From: Candidatus Omnitrophota bacterium
GTDB taxonomy: Bacteria > Omnitrophota > Omnitrophia > Omnitrophales > Aquincolibacteriaceae
DNA length: 13,310 nucleotides
Direction: 5' to 3'
Assembly: GCA_016196565.1 (NCBI GenBank)
Contig: JACPXK010000057.1
Span: forward strand, 1-13,310
Each line of letters starts with the position of its first letter. Position 1 is the first letter of the stretch. The translations under genes were made by a program, and so were the position numbers. Positions 10,301 to 13,172 of this stretch are shown here, piece by piece. The notes below the pieces were generated by a model. That model ran no database searches. It saw only the letters and a program-made list of their open reading frames with translations, and was not told the origin of the DNA.

Positions 10301-10386
10301 ACACGGTACGGTTTTTCAGTTTGGATTTAAAAACCGGCCAGACGAGTGAACTTACGCGGTTTAGCGGCCATAAGGGTTGGGTCTGA
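1..10386 (+). CDS. Giant multidomain protein, 5'-partial, ends at an in-frame TGA inside WD40-like repeats
   Basis: Frame 1 is open from the first base, so the real start lies upstream; the first ATG in this frame, at 40, has no special claim to be the start. The reading frame gives 3,461 codons before TGA at 10384. Domain order: charged helical region, propeller-like domain, coiled-coil region, Pro/Gly linker, alpha/beta module, three ~149-residue repeats, beta-rich modules, a methyltransferase-like domain with motif DVGPGKGNF, two repeated modules (A and B), then WD40-like repeats. No signal peptide or transmembrane segment is visible. The only Cys lies in the methyltransferase-like domain (near 7803). 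The stop falls where sister repeats encode Trp, and the repeat continues downstream, so this is probably not the natural C-terminus. The modular, near-cysteine-free make-up fits a giant scaffold or surface protein, but that is inference. I do not recognise the family as a whole. Confidence 0.93.
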   Translation, partial: SWDQPIGEKTFTDLEAMLDDEVDEDAKNEKTNVPVRLIKEFLSLGGVSSHYGVRRGLQNMEARQLASVRKQEAKRYLDIRKNLSEKDAERVRQAKEAARLLDKDPSTVQAAVTQTEVDQDIQRHGFVTKIGVIHDDEKGTRLAGETEFGIESKDDFAELRSVLALPLDKLVKLREAEEKNQKPDQEFLKLIRFLELFRKEQKETFAHLQESMKIGIYRPRDSYGIERGTHALRFEIPIPAKQGARMVAKHKARRSTKGYDKLSDQEKDDLAAEELRKIYERMGESLEKLHRAEQEAQAEPDGIDGPQDLPATARPVRIEAEEPEEEDQEDVDPVKSAETVSAESISIAAQQTVAGDIRSAFDQPAEVVVTPEQEERLAGLDPIPADMTPMQVQEAALEELVRVFGVTLEPQIRAHMHERKQKTRLKESETKDAKAQAEAEAAARAGRLFRYYVYEASYEKTSVQKGNAAYFLDPAGVSFTGNWMWVANRNPEEDAQMGTTLRGFQVYEYKEESAAKDEEGGVYQPLFNITAPSIQQIVPNAAAILGDPSGKAVVYIAVAGEKGFVIYQIPPEQSKNNMSYKEVKPLVANMATDVRLAGSHFLMAHRDTQTITAYGTDAISKHILANVGEVERLAVTRNPENDDPKEWLVYYSVKNESVLKSIIYHEEKGFRIETKRNVADLEYPIVGMDVDGDGNIMVLRSPKAPTTFIMVSPNGETIPIRDTKRESDEEPLLYLYEPSYLRIGPDGNLYVSDQGRTRRYTTSQARVTTAVEGSKKVMAFRPGNVEDYKTSRKQFGGGGAGGKSGVSPSRQDHLEIFRMVRKALEGVSVSAESSKKSGQETSLASQLQKKSIRQQSKEFLAKRRELVSYLRFLEKLFGMNFQRIRQQINQLKAEYGEELQVIAELLAQKQNRQTPYTHAELLRIRKMLLAVSKLRRQLDLVARQMTHAVELYQDAHRAKPMAQDFAQTVQQIVATQIASFLNELYSSPASGSGNIDDWAGKLHTALDQMAEAIFNSENAAPQDGSPALEGQGPDKGEPTIPGSETGNPLAGSALSADALLPRPVIGRTMDKIHAEFQQWFTYLRDNPPKNYLMPSWQPGSGPGSRAFFGHFDRLEDKYDVYRISLEGEKPVSHNILTYAEFWTSADSGFYKFYLEAITKTHYKVLKNEVFDIRIRKENGVITYYVLVPNRIYYQEIPANGQQSSLDVAFGDSTSVPQRIVFVSETMANAEPDKYDMFDRLDALATTPAAESEEELAARFKQLSQDEQLQVLRNTFEDYLDYEKREESTFVQKGIDPTEQYSAERNRVNFQQTSNGFVLSTDKDIDPNLARTSHYSLPFGSIQDIWLGKADDGQPVAAIRFQSQGKSKIIIFKSQGLPKFPMLDQWEEVKKLFNLKPVDLPKPEMEMSFKDLTPNKKLQILERVTSEYLDYKKTAEHTFIQRGVDEGVEESHNRYKIMFLDNPYVILHMPDVSSSIIFTSKPLNEIEELWQGMAENGQRIMTLGFEDQGKKKVMIIYQRGENEILDVADSNAWKVIQQKFNLRLVDLGKPIPSEEFLKTLTLNEQLQMIERLIVEYLDYERKEERRFVQKGVEPTAQYSVERNTIGFIVNANDYELVSRGDVAPMTSSKKAPMYRFVSSWFQDIWWGTDSEGMRVIAIRFQVSSNQNSKVVLFKSRGPFQEQDILSPGEWEKIKQEFNLQPVDLEKPVPISAVDERELLTDVQAIEDYLHKRKDLTPVPKATMPPGSSIQQNWALSGRSGDTLRTWLRHPDGDADSFRIVLHRIVEPDKSKQEIASSYELKIFINVTTKAIAWQLDHIYKLQGEDKAKRDTVSKPANSPITDFGGLRAPPADRPMNFHFLFNSLPDRLLTALEGRNLALDQWRNKATDAPAQIEIVSTASPSAAVSEFVPKVMIFTNPEDIVQQLRASGFVTRPVNPDTYILDYLPVNERGSERKLTQFFLKTESVAGVTELRLLMFKARDEDQASGNAEGNLWPNLKQARKVGDTIYMLVEVLDQEIERLIGRTGEVRYQNETVKWNIVTVAEAESREGYIKYHNVFEYEPYFDEAIVEFARRNLQPQTVDFLRQYSAEIRKGFEKPILQIAPLDTNKPFIEFMHVNDTDSPLSDFDRGTFSIYPSGSDFTKAFYPSAGGDTLHIRIKYPNDAGFVLAIVNINNITGVFWDGFIFHFRLSGNEYESLSKRLEQNNLPMNGFPSLWLNPDMQNGEAINNEVRFWKESDTNWPGPAAPKLTGPSVKPEDVITPIAQLAAAFGLKTPDWVINPKPGGRTGGSEMRSEMRIEDVKSEMTTEELAQEFTDAGLIGRGFGREGFEALYFSDEIKEPGVPKAAIYGVTFLALGKIHRFQFVQDWRTEPARTEVYHILINNDLGTRSVERFSYTGRVIKDVVPDSKDPEKGPVTIKVAEVFQKYFVEAGIAETGALYDLSSRVSGHIYQLEYELESTDVSLAAPVSPTGPADWSGWITRGEYIDIERGVELKARAAAQKGQDVYFKFTNGLAEYEQILGVPEGSIRAELEAVVRQEGSVNVLDVGPGKGNFLKDIKNIPGVKAAGQSLVRFDDPADKLDIFEGDMLHLDFADQSQDFVYCVFNMAHSGDPYGVISEIFRVLKVGGVAKITFDYPTNYKMLDAFGEERILSFREELGLTLPEDKNRNFEAIVSSPGDYGTMGPEETDDAKRQEAKERHPILTLRRVDPGPLDFGFKINAVRKDERRHGIEVLYMGADQSIEQPVPSALTPEVVHLLGIPVLHQGPLSPSQVEFIKKYKQMFEDAGLKEVSKTGMGFQFEAVIDSPYGKSEVMVVLGRDRYQLIWKRRRDKGPIAVITFVDGKTTLDFKFGKTGQTSHVPVHVEYQGEVLAGALFRPKVTRFYFLQTDFDLQKVFNDFVGKIYVEGILNAEKTGKSLATGKATLTLNEILSPKDSQKAHSRVHFYSKEPGPLVPGAASGNQLPAALSAGPLRAYSLAEIFDQLAASPGFEIKDRGSHLESADMPDDAFFGEEWSVDLDNMSGKGVTFGMSSGLRGRHLVTGEKDIIDGGQRFLLSAGFEGNYFYLGSDYASNELIKIFPSEGWLMQVKADFSNRRFDVLVDGDKIPAEEKIKLPANKTLVRRRLRNARSLKEEDNDYDVWIVRYVLKSEAEKDRSKYPMFDTVLPADSAAAAPPVQPPSGSLAGTPMRRLKTISEIMQHMNALVGQTHYNHIAFGLNQNGDDYFFRAGADKPTVLFQPNESRLTFGFFIERKGQPPLDVKVIFEAGGATLGIFFNIDGRIYGIPWSNGVSLDMPEDPAAPIRFQFRFKQIPESIREALRGHGLEDLTGLKAVDSKTKNPTGEIVGFYAEDSPAAESQPASSAVKPPQTSSLVKPKIDPELLMMPTASGQFIANPDKTRALAKFSAHRRWVWFSQNTGLLTAEGLPVFVSASNDNTVRFFSLDLKTGQTSELTRFSGHKGWV
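1330..2390 (+). other. Divergent beta-propeller-like domain
   Basis: About 350 residues of alternating short beta strands and turns, with no long helix. Recurrent strand-turn units carry Asp/Gly-rich turns such as DVDGDGNIMVL (near 2065) and IGPDGNLYVSDQGRTRRY (near 2227). These resemble the 'DxxGNxYVxD' turn of NHL/SMP-30-type propeller blades (established family feature). Blades are poorly conserved, so the count is uncertain. A Gly-rich tail (GGGGAGGKSG, near 2387-2416) closes the domain. Likely role: binding or scaffold surface. It could instead be another all-beta fold. Confidence 0.5.
2420..3050 (+). other. Helical / probable coiled-coil region
   Basis: About 200 residues, almost wholly helix-forming, with Leu/Ile/Met spaced in heptad-like fashion among Lys, Arg, Gln and Glu (for example RELVSYLRFLEKLFGMNF near 2593 and AELLRIRKMLLAVSKLRR near 2758). 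Gly and Pro are scarce until the end. It is followed by a Gly/Pro/Ser-rich disordered linker (3055-3190). Likely a stalk or oligomerisation segment; no specific partner can be named. Confidence 0.55.
3190..3765 (+). other. Globular module, possible distant copy of module A
   Basis: About 190 residues opening with a helix (MDKIHAEFQQWFTYL) followed by aromatic-rich beta strands. Its end has the layout of module A: a strand pair running into YYVLVPNRIYYQEIPANG, then IVFVSETMANAEPDKYDMFD. The last part resembles the 'SKYPMFDT' ending of module A at 9466-9486 and 12045-12065. The similarity is by eye and weak. Function unknown. Confidence 0.35.
3775..5118 (+). repeat. Three tandem ~149-residue protein repeats (R1 3775-4206, R2 4222-4647, R3 4666-5118)
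   Basis: Equivalent positions (LSQDEQLQ at 3784, LTPNKKLQ at 4231, LTLNEQLQ at 4675) are 447 and 444 nt apart, so the unit is 148-149 residues. Each unit has a helix ending in YLDY plus charged residues, a FVQKG/FIQRG motif, a beta-rich middle, a motif like QDIWWG or EELWQG, a strand such as VIAIRFQ, and a closing (F)NL-x-PVDL-x-KP. R1 and R3 share PT-x-QYS-x-ERN, which R2 lacks, so R2 is the most diverged. The DNA is clearly AT-richer than its surroundings. I know no named family for this unit. Confidence 0.85.
5137..5220 (+). repeat. Possible decayed start of a fourth 149-residue repeat
   Basis: Directly after R3, the segment ERELLTDVQAIEDYLHKRKD resembles the opening helix of the repeat (LQMIERLIVEYLDYERKEE in R3), and it is followed by a short 'TPVPK' where the repeat has 'FVQKG'. 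The resemblance then stops and a different module begins. This may be a truncated copy or chance similarity between helices. Confidence 0.3.
5221..5655 (+). repeat. Module B, copy 1 (divergent beta-rich domain)
   Basis: A beta-rich module with a central strand pair SYELKIFINVTTKAIAWQL and a C-terminal segment PMNFHFLFNSLPDRLLTAL followed by E-G-R-N-L. The last part aligns by eye with PIRFQFRFKQIPESIREAL...GHGL in the copy at 9565-9985 and more weakly with the copy near 6330-6650. No catalytic residues recognised. Confidence 0.4.
5740..6320 (+). other. Helix-led module of unknown function
   Basis: Begins with the recurring module-opening helix (NPEDIVQQLRASGF, 5746-5787), continues with beta strands (KLTQFFLKTESVAG, TELRLLMFKARDED) and ends in a helical stretch around 6190-6300. 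It shares only the opening motif with the other modules of the protein. Function not recognised. Confidence 0.35.
6330..6650 (+). repeat. Module B, copy 2 (most divergent)
   Basis: Beta-rich segment with TLHIRIKYPNDAGFVLAIVN, a turn with two Asn residues, then FWDGFIFHFRLSGNEYESLS and K-R-L-E-Q-N-N-L. The pattern of two strands, a Gly/Asn turn, an aromatic strand and then an amphipathic helix ending in N-L parallels copies 1 and 3. The identity is low and the call rests on layout. Confidence 0.3.
6865..6888 (+). repeat. Spacer motif (Ser-Glu-Met-Arg)x2
   Basis: Encodes SEMRSEMR after a Pro/Gly linker, with a further KSEM at 6901. A sister motif, ARSEVRSEVR, occurs at 13143-13172. In both places the motif separates one module from the next. 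Similar short repeats remind me of linkers in predicted proteins of Omnitrophota; this is recall and not a search result. Confidence 0.55.
6905..7385 (+). other. Helix-led beta-rich module preceding the methyltransferase-like domain
   Basis: Opens with the recurring helix TTEELAQEFTDAGL (6913-6954), followed by beta strands (AAIYGVTFLALGKIHRFQFV; EVYHILINNDLGTRSVERF) and a second helix around 7255-7300. It ends in a Pro/Thr linker (PVSPTGP near 7396). No catalytic motif seen. Function unknown. Confidence 0.35.
7440..8020 (+). other. Embedded class I SAM-dependent methyltransferase-like domain
   Basis: The SAM-binding motif I is plain: VNVLDVGPGKGNFL (7621-7662) fits the D-x-G-x-G-x-G consensus after a hydrophobic strand. 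The order that follows is typical of the Methyltransf_11/25 type: a beta strand with DIFEGDMLHLDFADQS (motif II region), QDFVYCVFNMAHS (strand 4), a helix EIFRVLKVGG and a strand VAKITFDYP (7861-7910). The upstream segment YFKFTNGLAEYEQILG (7519-7566) looks like the usual N-terminal helix. The acidic residue expected at the end of strand 2 is not obvious, so activity is uncertain. The domain is fused on both sides to non-enzymatic modules. Substrate unknown. It holds the only Cys seen in the whole window. Confidence 0.8.
8290..8860 (+). other. Helix-led beta-rich module following the methyltransferase-like domain
   Basis: A helix (SQVEFIKKYKQMFEDAGL, near 8308-8361) is followed by several strands (FEAVIDSPYG, SEVMVVLGRDRYQLIWKRR, GPIAVITFVDGKTTLDFKF). 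A second alpha/beta part runs from about 8640 to 8840. The layout resembles the other modules: helix first, then a beta sheet. It ends in an Ala/Pro/Ser linker leading into module A. No known family recognised. Confidence 0.35.
8905..9486 (+). repeat. Module A, copy 1 (paired with 11529-12065)
   Basis: About 190 residues, clearly homologous to the copy at 11529-12065. Shared landmarks in order: G-x-LR-x-YS-x-x-EI at the start, MPDDAFFGEEW (MPEDAIAGQEW in copy 2), WLMQVKADF (WLMQFKPDF), KIPAEEK (identical) and KSEAEKDRSKYPMFDT (KSEAEKDLSKYPMFDT). The last stretch is nearly identical at DNA level (9439-9486 against 12018-12065). No catalytic motif recognised. The strand-rich middle suggests a beta-sandwich-like or mixed fold. 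Confidence 0.85.
9565..9985 (+). repeat. Module B, copy 3
   Basis: Opens with a helix (TISEIMQHMNALVG, 9574-9615), then strands with DVKVIFEAGGATLGIFFNID and GRIYGIPWSNG. It closes with PIRFQFRFKQIPESIREAL and R-G-H-G-L. The closing helix-strand pair matches copy 1 best. It is followed by a long Ser/Pro/Ala linker (10040-10130) before the WD40-like repeats. Function unknown. Confidence 0.4.
10384..10386 (+). other. In-frame TGA where sister repeats have TGG (Trp)
   Basis: In repeat 2 the frame-1 codon after GHKGWV is TGA. The same codon is TGG in repeats 1 and 5 and CAG in repeat 4. A single G-to-A change explains it. Frame 1 has many TGG Trp codons and no other TGA over more than 3,400 codons, so UGA is not a general Trp codon here. 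Confidence 0.9.
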
Positions 10387-10478
10387 TTTTCTCAGAACAC
10401 AGGCCTTCTGACGGCCGAAGGGCTTCCTGTTTTTGTGAGCGCAAGTGATGACAACACAGTACGGTTTTTCAGTTTGGA

Positions 10479-10485
10479 TTTAAAG
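10479..10485 (+). other. T TTA AAG heptamer, possible -1 slip site
   Basis: The heptamer fits the X-XXY-YYZ form of -1 slippery sites in the zero (frame 1) register: GAT TTA AAG. A -1 slip here would re-read TTT AAA and move exactly into the frame of the downstream part, five codons before LLTAEG, and would avoid the frame-1 TGA at 10498. Nearly the same sequence (GAT TTA AAA or AAG) is ordinary Asp-Leu-Lys coding in other repeats, and no stem-loop or pseudoknot was identified, so this may be chance. Confidence 0.2.
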
Positions 10486-10493
10486 AATCGCCA
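10485..10493 (+). other. Junction of a net 64-nt deletion causing a frameshift
   Basis: In the intact repeat, 73 nt separate the TTAAA of the LDLK codons from the CTT of LLTAEG. Here only 9 nt (gaatcgcca) lie between them. The net loss of 64 nt is not a multiple of three, so frame 1 runs into TGA at 10498 and the remaining repeats continue in frame 3. The lost part encodes the blade end and the start of the next blade (TGQTSELTR through SQNTG). Confidence 0.85.
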
Positions 10494-10959
10494 CTTCTGA
10501 CGGCCGAAGGGCTTCCTGTTTTTGTGAGCGCAAGCGATGACAAAACGGTACGGTTTTTCAGTTTGGATTTAAAAACCGGCCAGACAAGTGAACTTACGCG
10601 GTTTAGCGGCCATAAGGGTTGGGTCCAGTTTTCCCAAAACACAGGCCTTCTGACGGCCGAAGGGCTTCCTGTTTTTGTGAGCGCAAGCGGTGACAACACG
10701 GTGCGGTTTTTCAGTTTGGATTTAAAAACCGGCCAGACAAGTGAACTTACGCGGTTTAACGGCCATACGAGTTGGGTCTGGTTTTCCCAAAACACAGGCC
10801 TTCTGACAGCCGAAGGGCTTCCTGTTTTTGTGAGCGCAAGTCATGACAACACAGTACGGTTTTTCAGCCTTAATCAGCCTTTGAGAAAGATTGAAACTCC
10901 CGCCGCCGAACCACCGGTAGCCCGGTCGCCGGCCAAACCGCAAGCCCCCGGTATGGTTC

Positions 10960-11500
10960 AAGGATTGGCTGTTACTCATCAAGAAATGTATGATCGATTC
11001 AAGCAGAAAGCCGGTTTCACATTCAAAAGTGGAGTAAAACCAGGTGATTGGCTTGAAAAAGATAAGGTCGGATTGGTGAATTGGGCCGTGTCGGATGAGG
11101 GAAGAAAATCCCAAATGGCTTTTGCTGCAGACACGAAAAGCGGCACGCGAAAATTTCTTACGAATATCGGTTTTCTCGATTTATCGGGTTCTGAAAGTGA
11201 ATTGTGGATTGGCCCGAGAGATAGACCAGCTTTTCCGAATGCCAAAGTAAAATTTTCGGGTTATAAAGGGTTTGATGTTCGAGTTGAAGGCAAAAAACAA
11301 ATTTACGAATTCTATTGGACTCGGATGACTTTATTGGGAGACGATTATAAAACCGCGGATGAATTAGAAAAATCTCTCCTTTTCTCCGGAACGTTTGATT
11401 CCGGCGATGAATACCGGATCATTGTAGATAATGAAGCGGAAATACGTTTGGAACTCGGTCTTCCCCAAAATGTTCCACCCGCCGATTCTAAAGCCTCAGC
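10960..11500 (+). other. Helix-led module between the WD40-like repeats and the second module A
   Basis: After a Pro/Ala-rich linker, the frame-3 protein opens with the recurring helix THQEMYDRFKQKAGF (10974-11018). Strand-rich sequence follows (SQMAFAADTKSGTRKFLTNI; VKFSGYKGFDVRVEGKKQIY), and it ends near YRIIVDNEAEIRLELGLPQN. It is strongly charged and has no Cys. It may be a distant relative of module A, but I could not align it with confidence. Function unknown. Confidence 0.4.
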
Positions 11501-11528
11501 TTCGAGGGCTGTTTTGGTCCCATCTTCC

Positions 11529-12065
11529 GGGTCTTTGCGAACTTATTCTCATAAGGAAATCCTCGCTCAACTAGCGAATTCAACGGACTTCAAAGAAACC
11601 CCAGAGGTTTTTGGCCTTCGATCTATAGGGATGCCGGAAGATGCGATTGCGGGCCAAGAGTGGTGGATTCATGAAAATCTATCGTCTCTTACATTTGCGC
11701 TTCAGCGTTTTAATAATCCCCCGCAAGGAAATGATATTCTTCAAGAAAACAGCCGTCTAAGTTTGTTTGATTCAACGCCTTGGCTTAATTATTTAATGCT
11801 TGGCAAGATTACAGTCTATCTTTCCTTTGCTTGGCTCATGCAATTTAAACCCGATTTTCCCAAGAGAGCATTTTACATTTTAATCGATGACGAAAAAATC
11901 CCGGCCGAGGAAAAGAAAAAATTTCGTTCGAAGAAAACTTATACGGTAGATCTTTTAAAAGGGGAATTCGCTTCAAGGCCAGCCGAGTATGAAATTTGGA
12001 CCATTCACTATATCTTCAAATCCGAAGCTGAAAAAGACCTCTCCAAATATCCCATGTTTGATACG
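11529..12065 (+). repeat. Module A, copy 2
   Basis: Homologous to 8905-9486, sharing the landmarks MPEDAIAGQEW, WLMQFKPDF, KIPAEEK and KSEAEKDLSKYPMFDT. The two copies bracket module B copy 3 and the WD40-like array, and one sits in each of the two reading frames. That is independent support for the two open frames having been one gene. The middle of the module is the least conserved part. Confidence 0.85.
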
Positions 12066-12284
12066 GCGAATGCGGCTAAAGGAGAGCCTTTGTCGCCGCG
12101 AAGAAGTGCGAATTCTAAGAAGGCTAGTTCTTCAACAGAAAAGCCGCCCGCGCTTCCGGAAAAAAGTGCTAGCGTATTGGTCGGAAATAATTTTTCTGGA
12201 GAAAGGCGGTTTCCGGATGTGAAAAAAATAACGGCGATTAGGCCTGGGATTGCGATAGGGCGTGGGAAACAATCCCCGCTTCGG

Positions 12285-13127
12285 CTGAGTGATACTAAAC
12301 TTTTAGTGCCAGATGCGGACAATAACACCCTTCAGGAACTTGATTTAAAAAATGGAACGTGGGTTGCCGGCCAAGTTGTGGAAAGCGAAAGGGACGGAAA
12401 TGGAATTAAAACTTTGGATGGACCAGGAACCCCAATCTTATTGAGTAAGACGAAACTTTTAGTATCGAACTATCTTAATGACACTCTTCGGGAATTTGAT
12501 TTAAAAGACGGAAAATGGGTTGCCGGCCAAGTCGTGAAGAGCAAAAGAGATGGAAAGGGAATAAAGACTTTGAGTGTTCCCCAGCCTCCACTTAAGTTGA
12601 GTAAGACGAAAATTTTAGTGCCGAACGCCGATAATGGCACCCTCCGGGAATTTAATTTAAAGAATGGAAGGTGGGTTGCCGGCCGGGTCGTGGCGGGCAA
12701 AAAGGACGAAAATGAAATTTTGACTACTCTCGGAACTCCAATCTTATTGAGTAAGACGAAAATTTTAGTGCCGACCGGGGTTAATAGCACTCTCCGGGAA
12801 TTTGACTTAAAGAATGGAAAGTGGGTTGCCGGCCAAGTCGTGGAAAGCGAGACAGACGGAAATGGAATTAAAACTTTAGATAATCCCGAACCCCCGCTGA
12901 AGTTGAGTAAGACAAAACTTTTAGTGTCGAACGCGGGCAATAAAACTCTCCGGGAATTTGATTTAAAGGACGGAAAATGGATTGCCGGCCAAGTCGTGAA
13001 AAGCGAAACAGACGGAAATGGAATTGAGACTGTGCAGGTTCCCGGAACTTCAATTCGACTGAGTAAGACAAAGTTCATAGTGCCGAACGCGGGCAATTAC
13101 ACTTTGCGGGAATTTGAAATCGAAGGG
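12285..13127 (+). repeat. Six propeller-like repeats of about 52 residues
   Basis: Units start at 12285, 12441, 12597, 12747, 12903 and 13059 (spacings 156, 156, 150, 156, 156). The core reads LSKTKLLV followed by N-x-x-N-x-TLREFDLKDG, KWVAGQVV, a charged D-G-N-G-IKTL stretch and a Pro-rich turn. Alternating strands with a 'TLREFDLK' turn resemble blades of a beta-propeller. The sixth unit is cut short after TLREFEIEG. A blade built from upstream sequence (around 12190-12280) might close the ring. It differs from the WD40-like repeats at 10195-10872 in sequence and unit length. Confidence 0.75.
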
Positions 13128-13142
13128 GAGTTTGAAGAGTCT

Positions 13143-13172
13143 GCACGTTCTGAGGTGCGATCTGAGGTGCGC
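13143..13172 (+). repeat. Spacer motif ARSEVRSEVR
   Basis: Same type as SEMRSEMR at 6865-6888 and again placed at a module boundary, here after the 52-residue repeats. It is followed by NLEDKLKSQ and the start of a further module that runs off the window (YEVVNYRFTEEGKEEAQVVV). Its presence in both reading frames is further support for a single original gene. Confidence 0.55.

Larger units (their letters stand above)
10195..10872 (+). repeat. Five near-identical WD40-like repeats, unit 153 bp (51 residues)
   Basis: Equivalent CTT codons of the LLTAEG motif lie at 10252, 10405, 10494, 10647 and 10800. Spacings are 153, 89, 153 and 153 nt. The unit reads, in parts, F-S-GHKGWV, WFSQNTGLLTAEGLPVFVSA, S-x-DNTVRFFSLDLKTGQ and TSELTR. 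The GH dipeptide, the 'SAS-x-DNTVRFFSLDLKTG' strand-turn and the structural Asp fit the WD40 repeat, with FFSL in place of the usual LWDL. Copies differ by only a few bases, far closer than any other repeat here, so they are recent duplications. Unit 2 carries a stop codon and a deletion. Five units is fewer than the usual seven of a WD40 propeller. Confidence 0.85.

Noticed and set aside
10384..10386. UGA decoded as tryptophan genome-wide (alternative genetic code)
   Set aside because: Trp is encoded by TGG throughout, and no other in-frame TGA occurs over thousands of codons of either frame's main coding stretch.
10469..10795. Minus-strand open frame with an internal repeat
   Set aside because: Its repetition is simply the reverse complement of the WD40-like 153-bp units.
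10195..10872. CRISPR array or mobile-element repeats
   Set aside because: The repeats are contiguous 153-bp coding units with no spacers, and they translate into a coherent WD40-like unit; there are no inverted ends or transposase.
12470..13096. Minus-strand open frame of 208 codons with an internal repeat
   Set aside because: It mirrors the 52-residue repeats of the + strand, which have the coherent propeller-like pattern.
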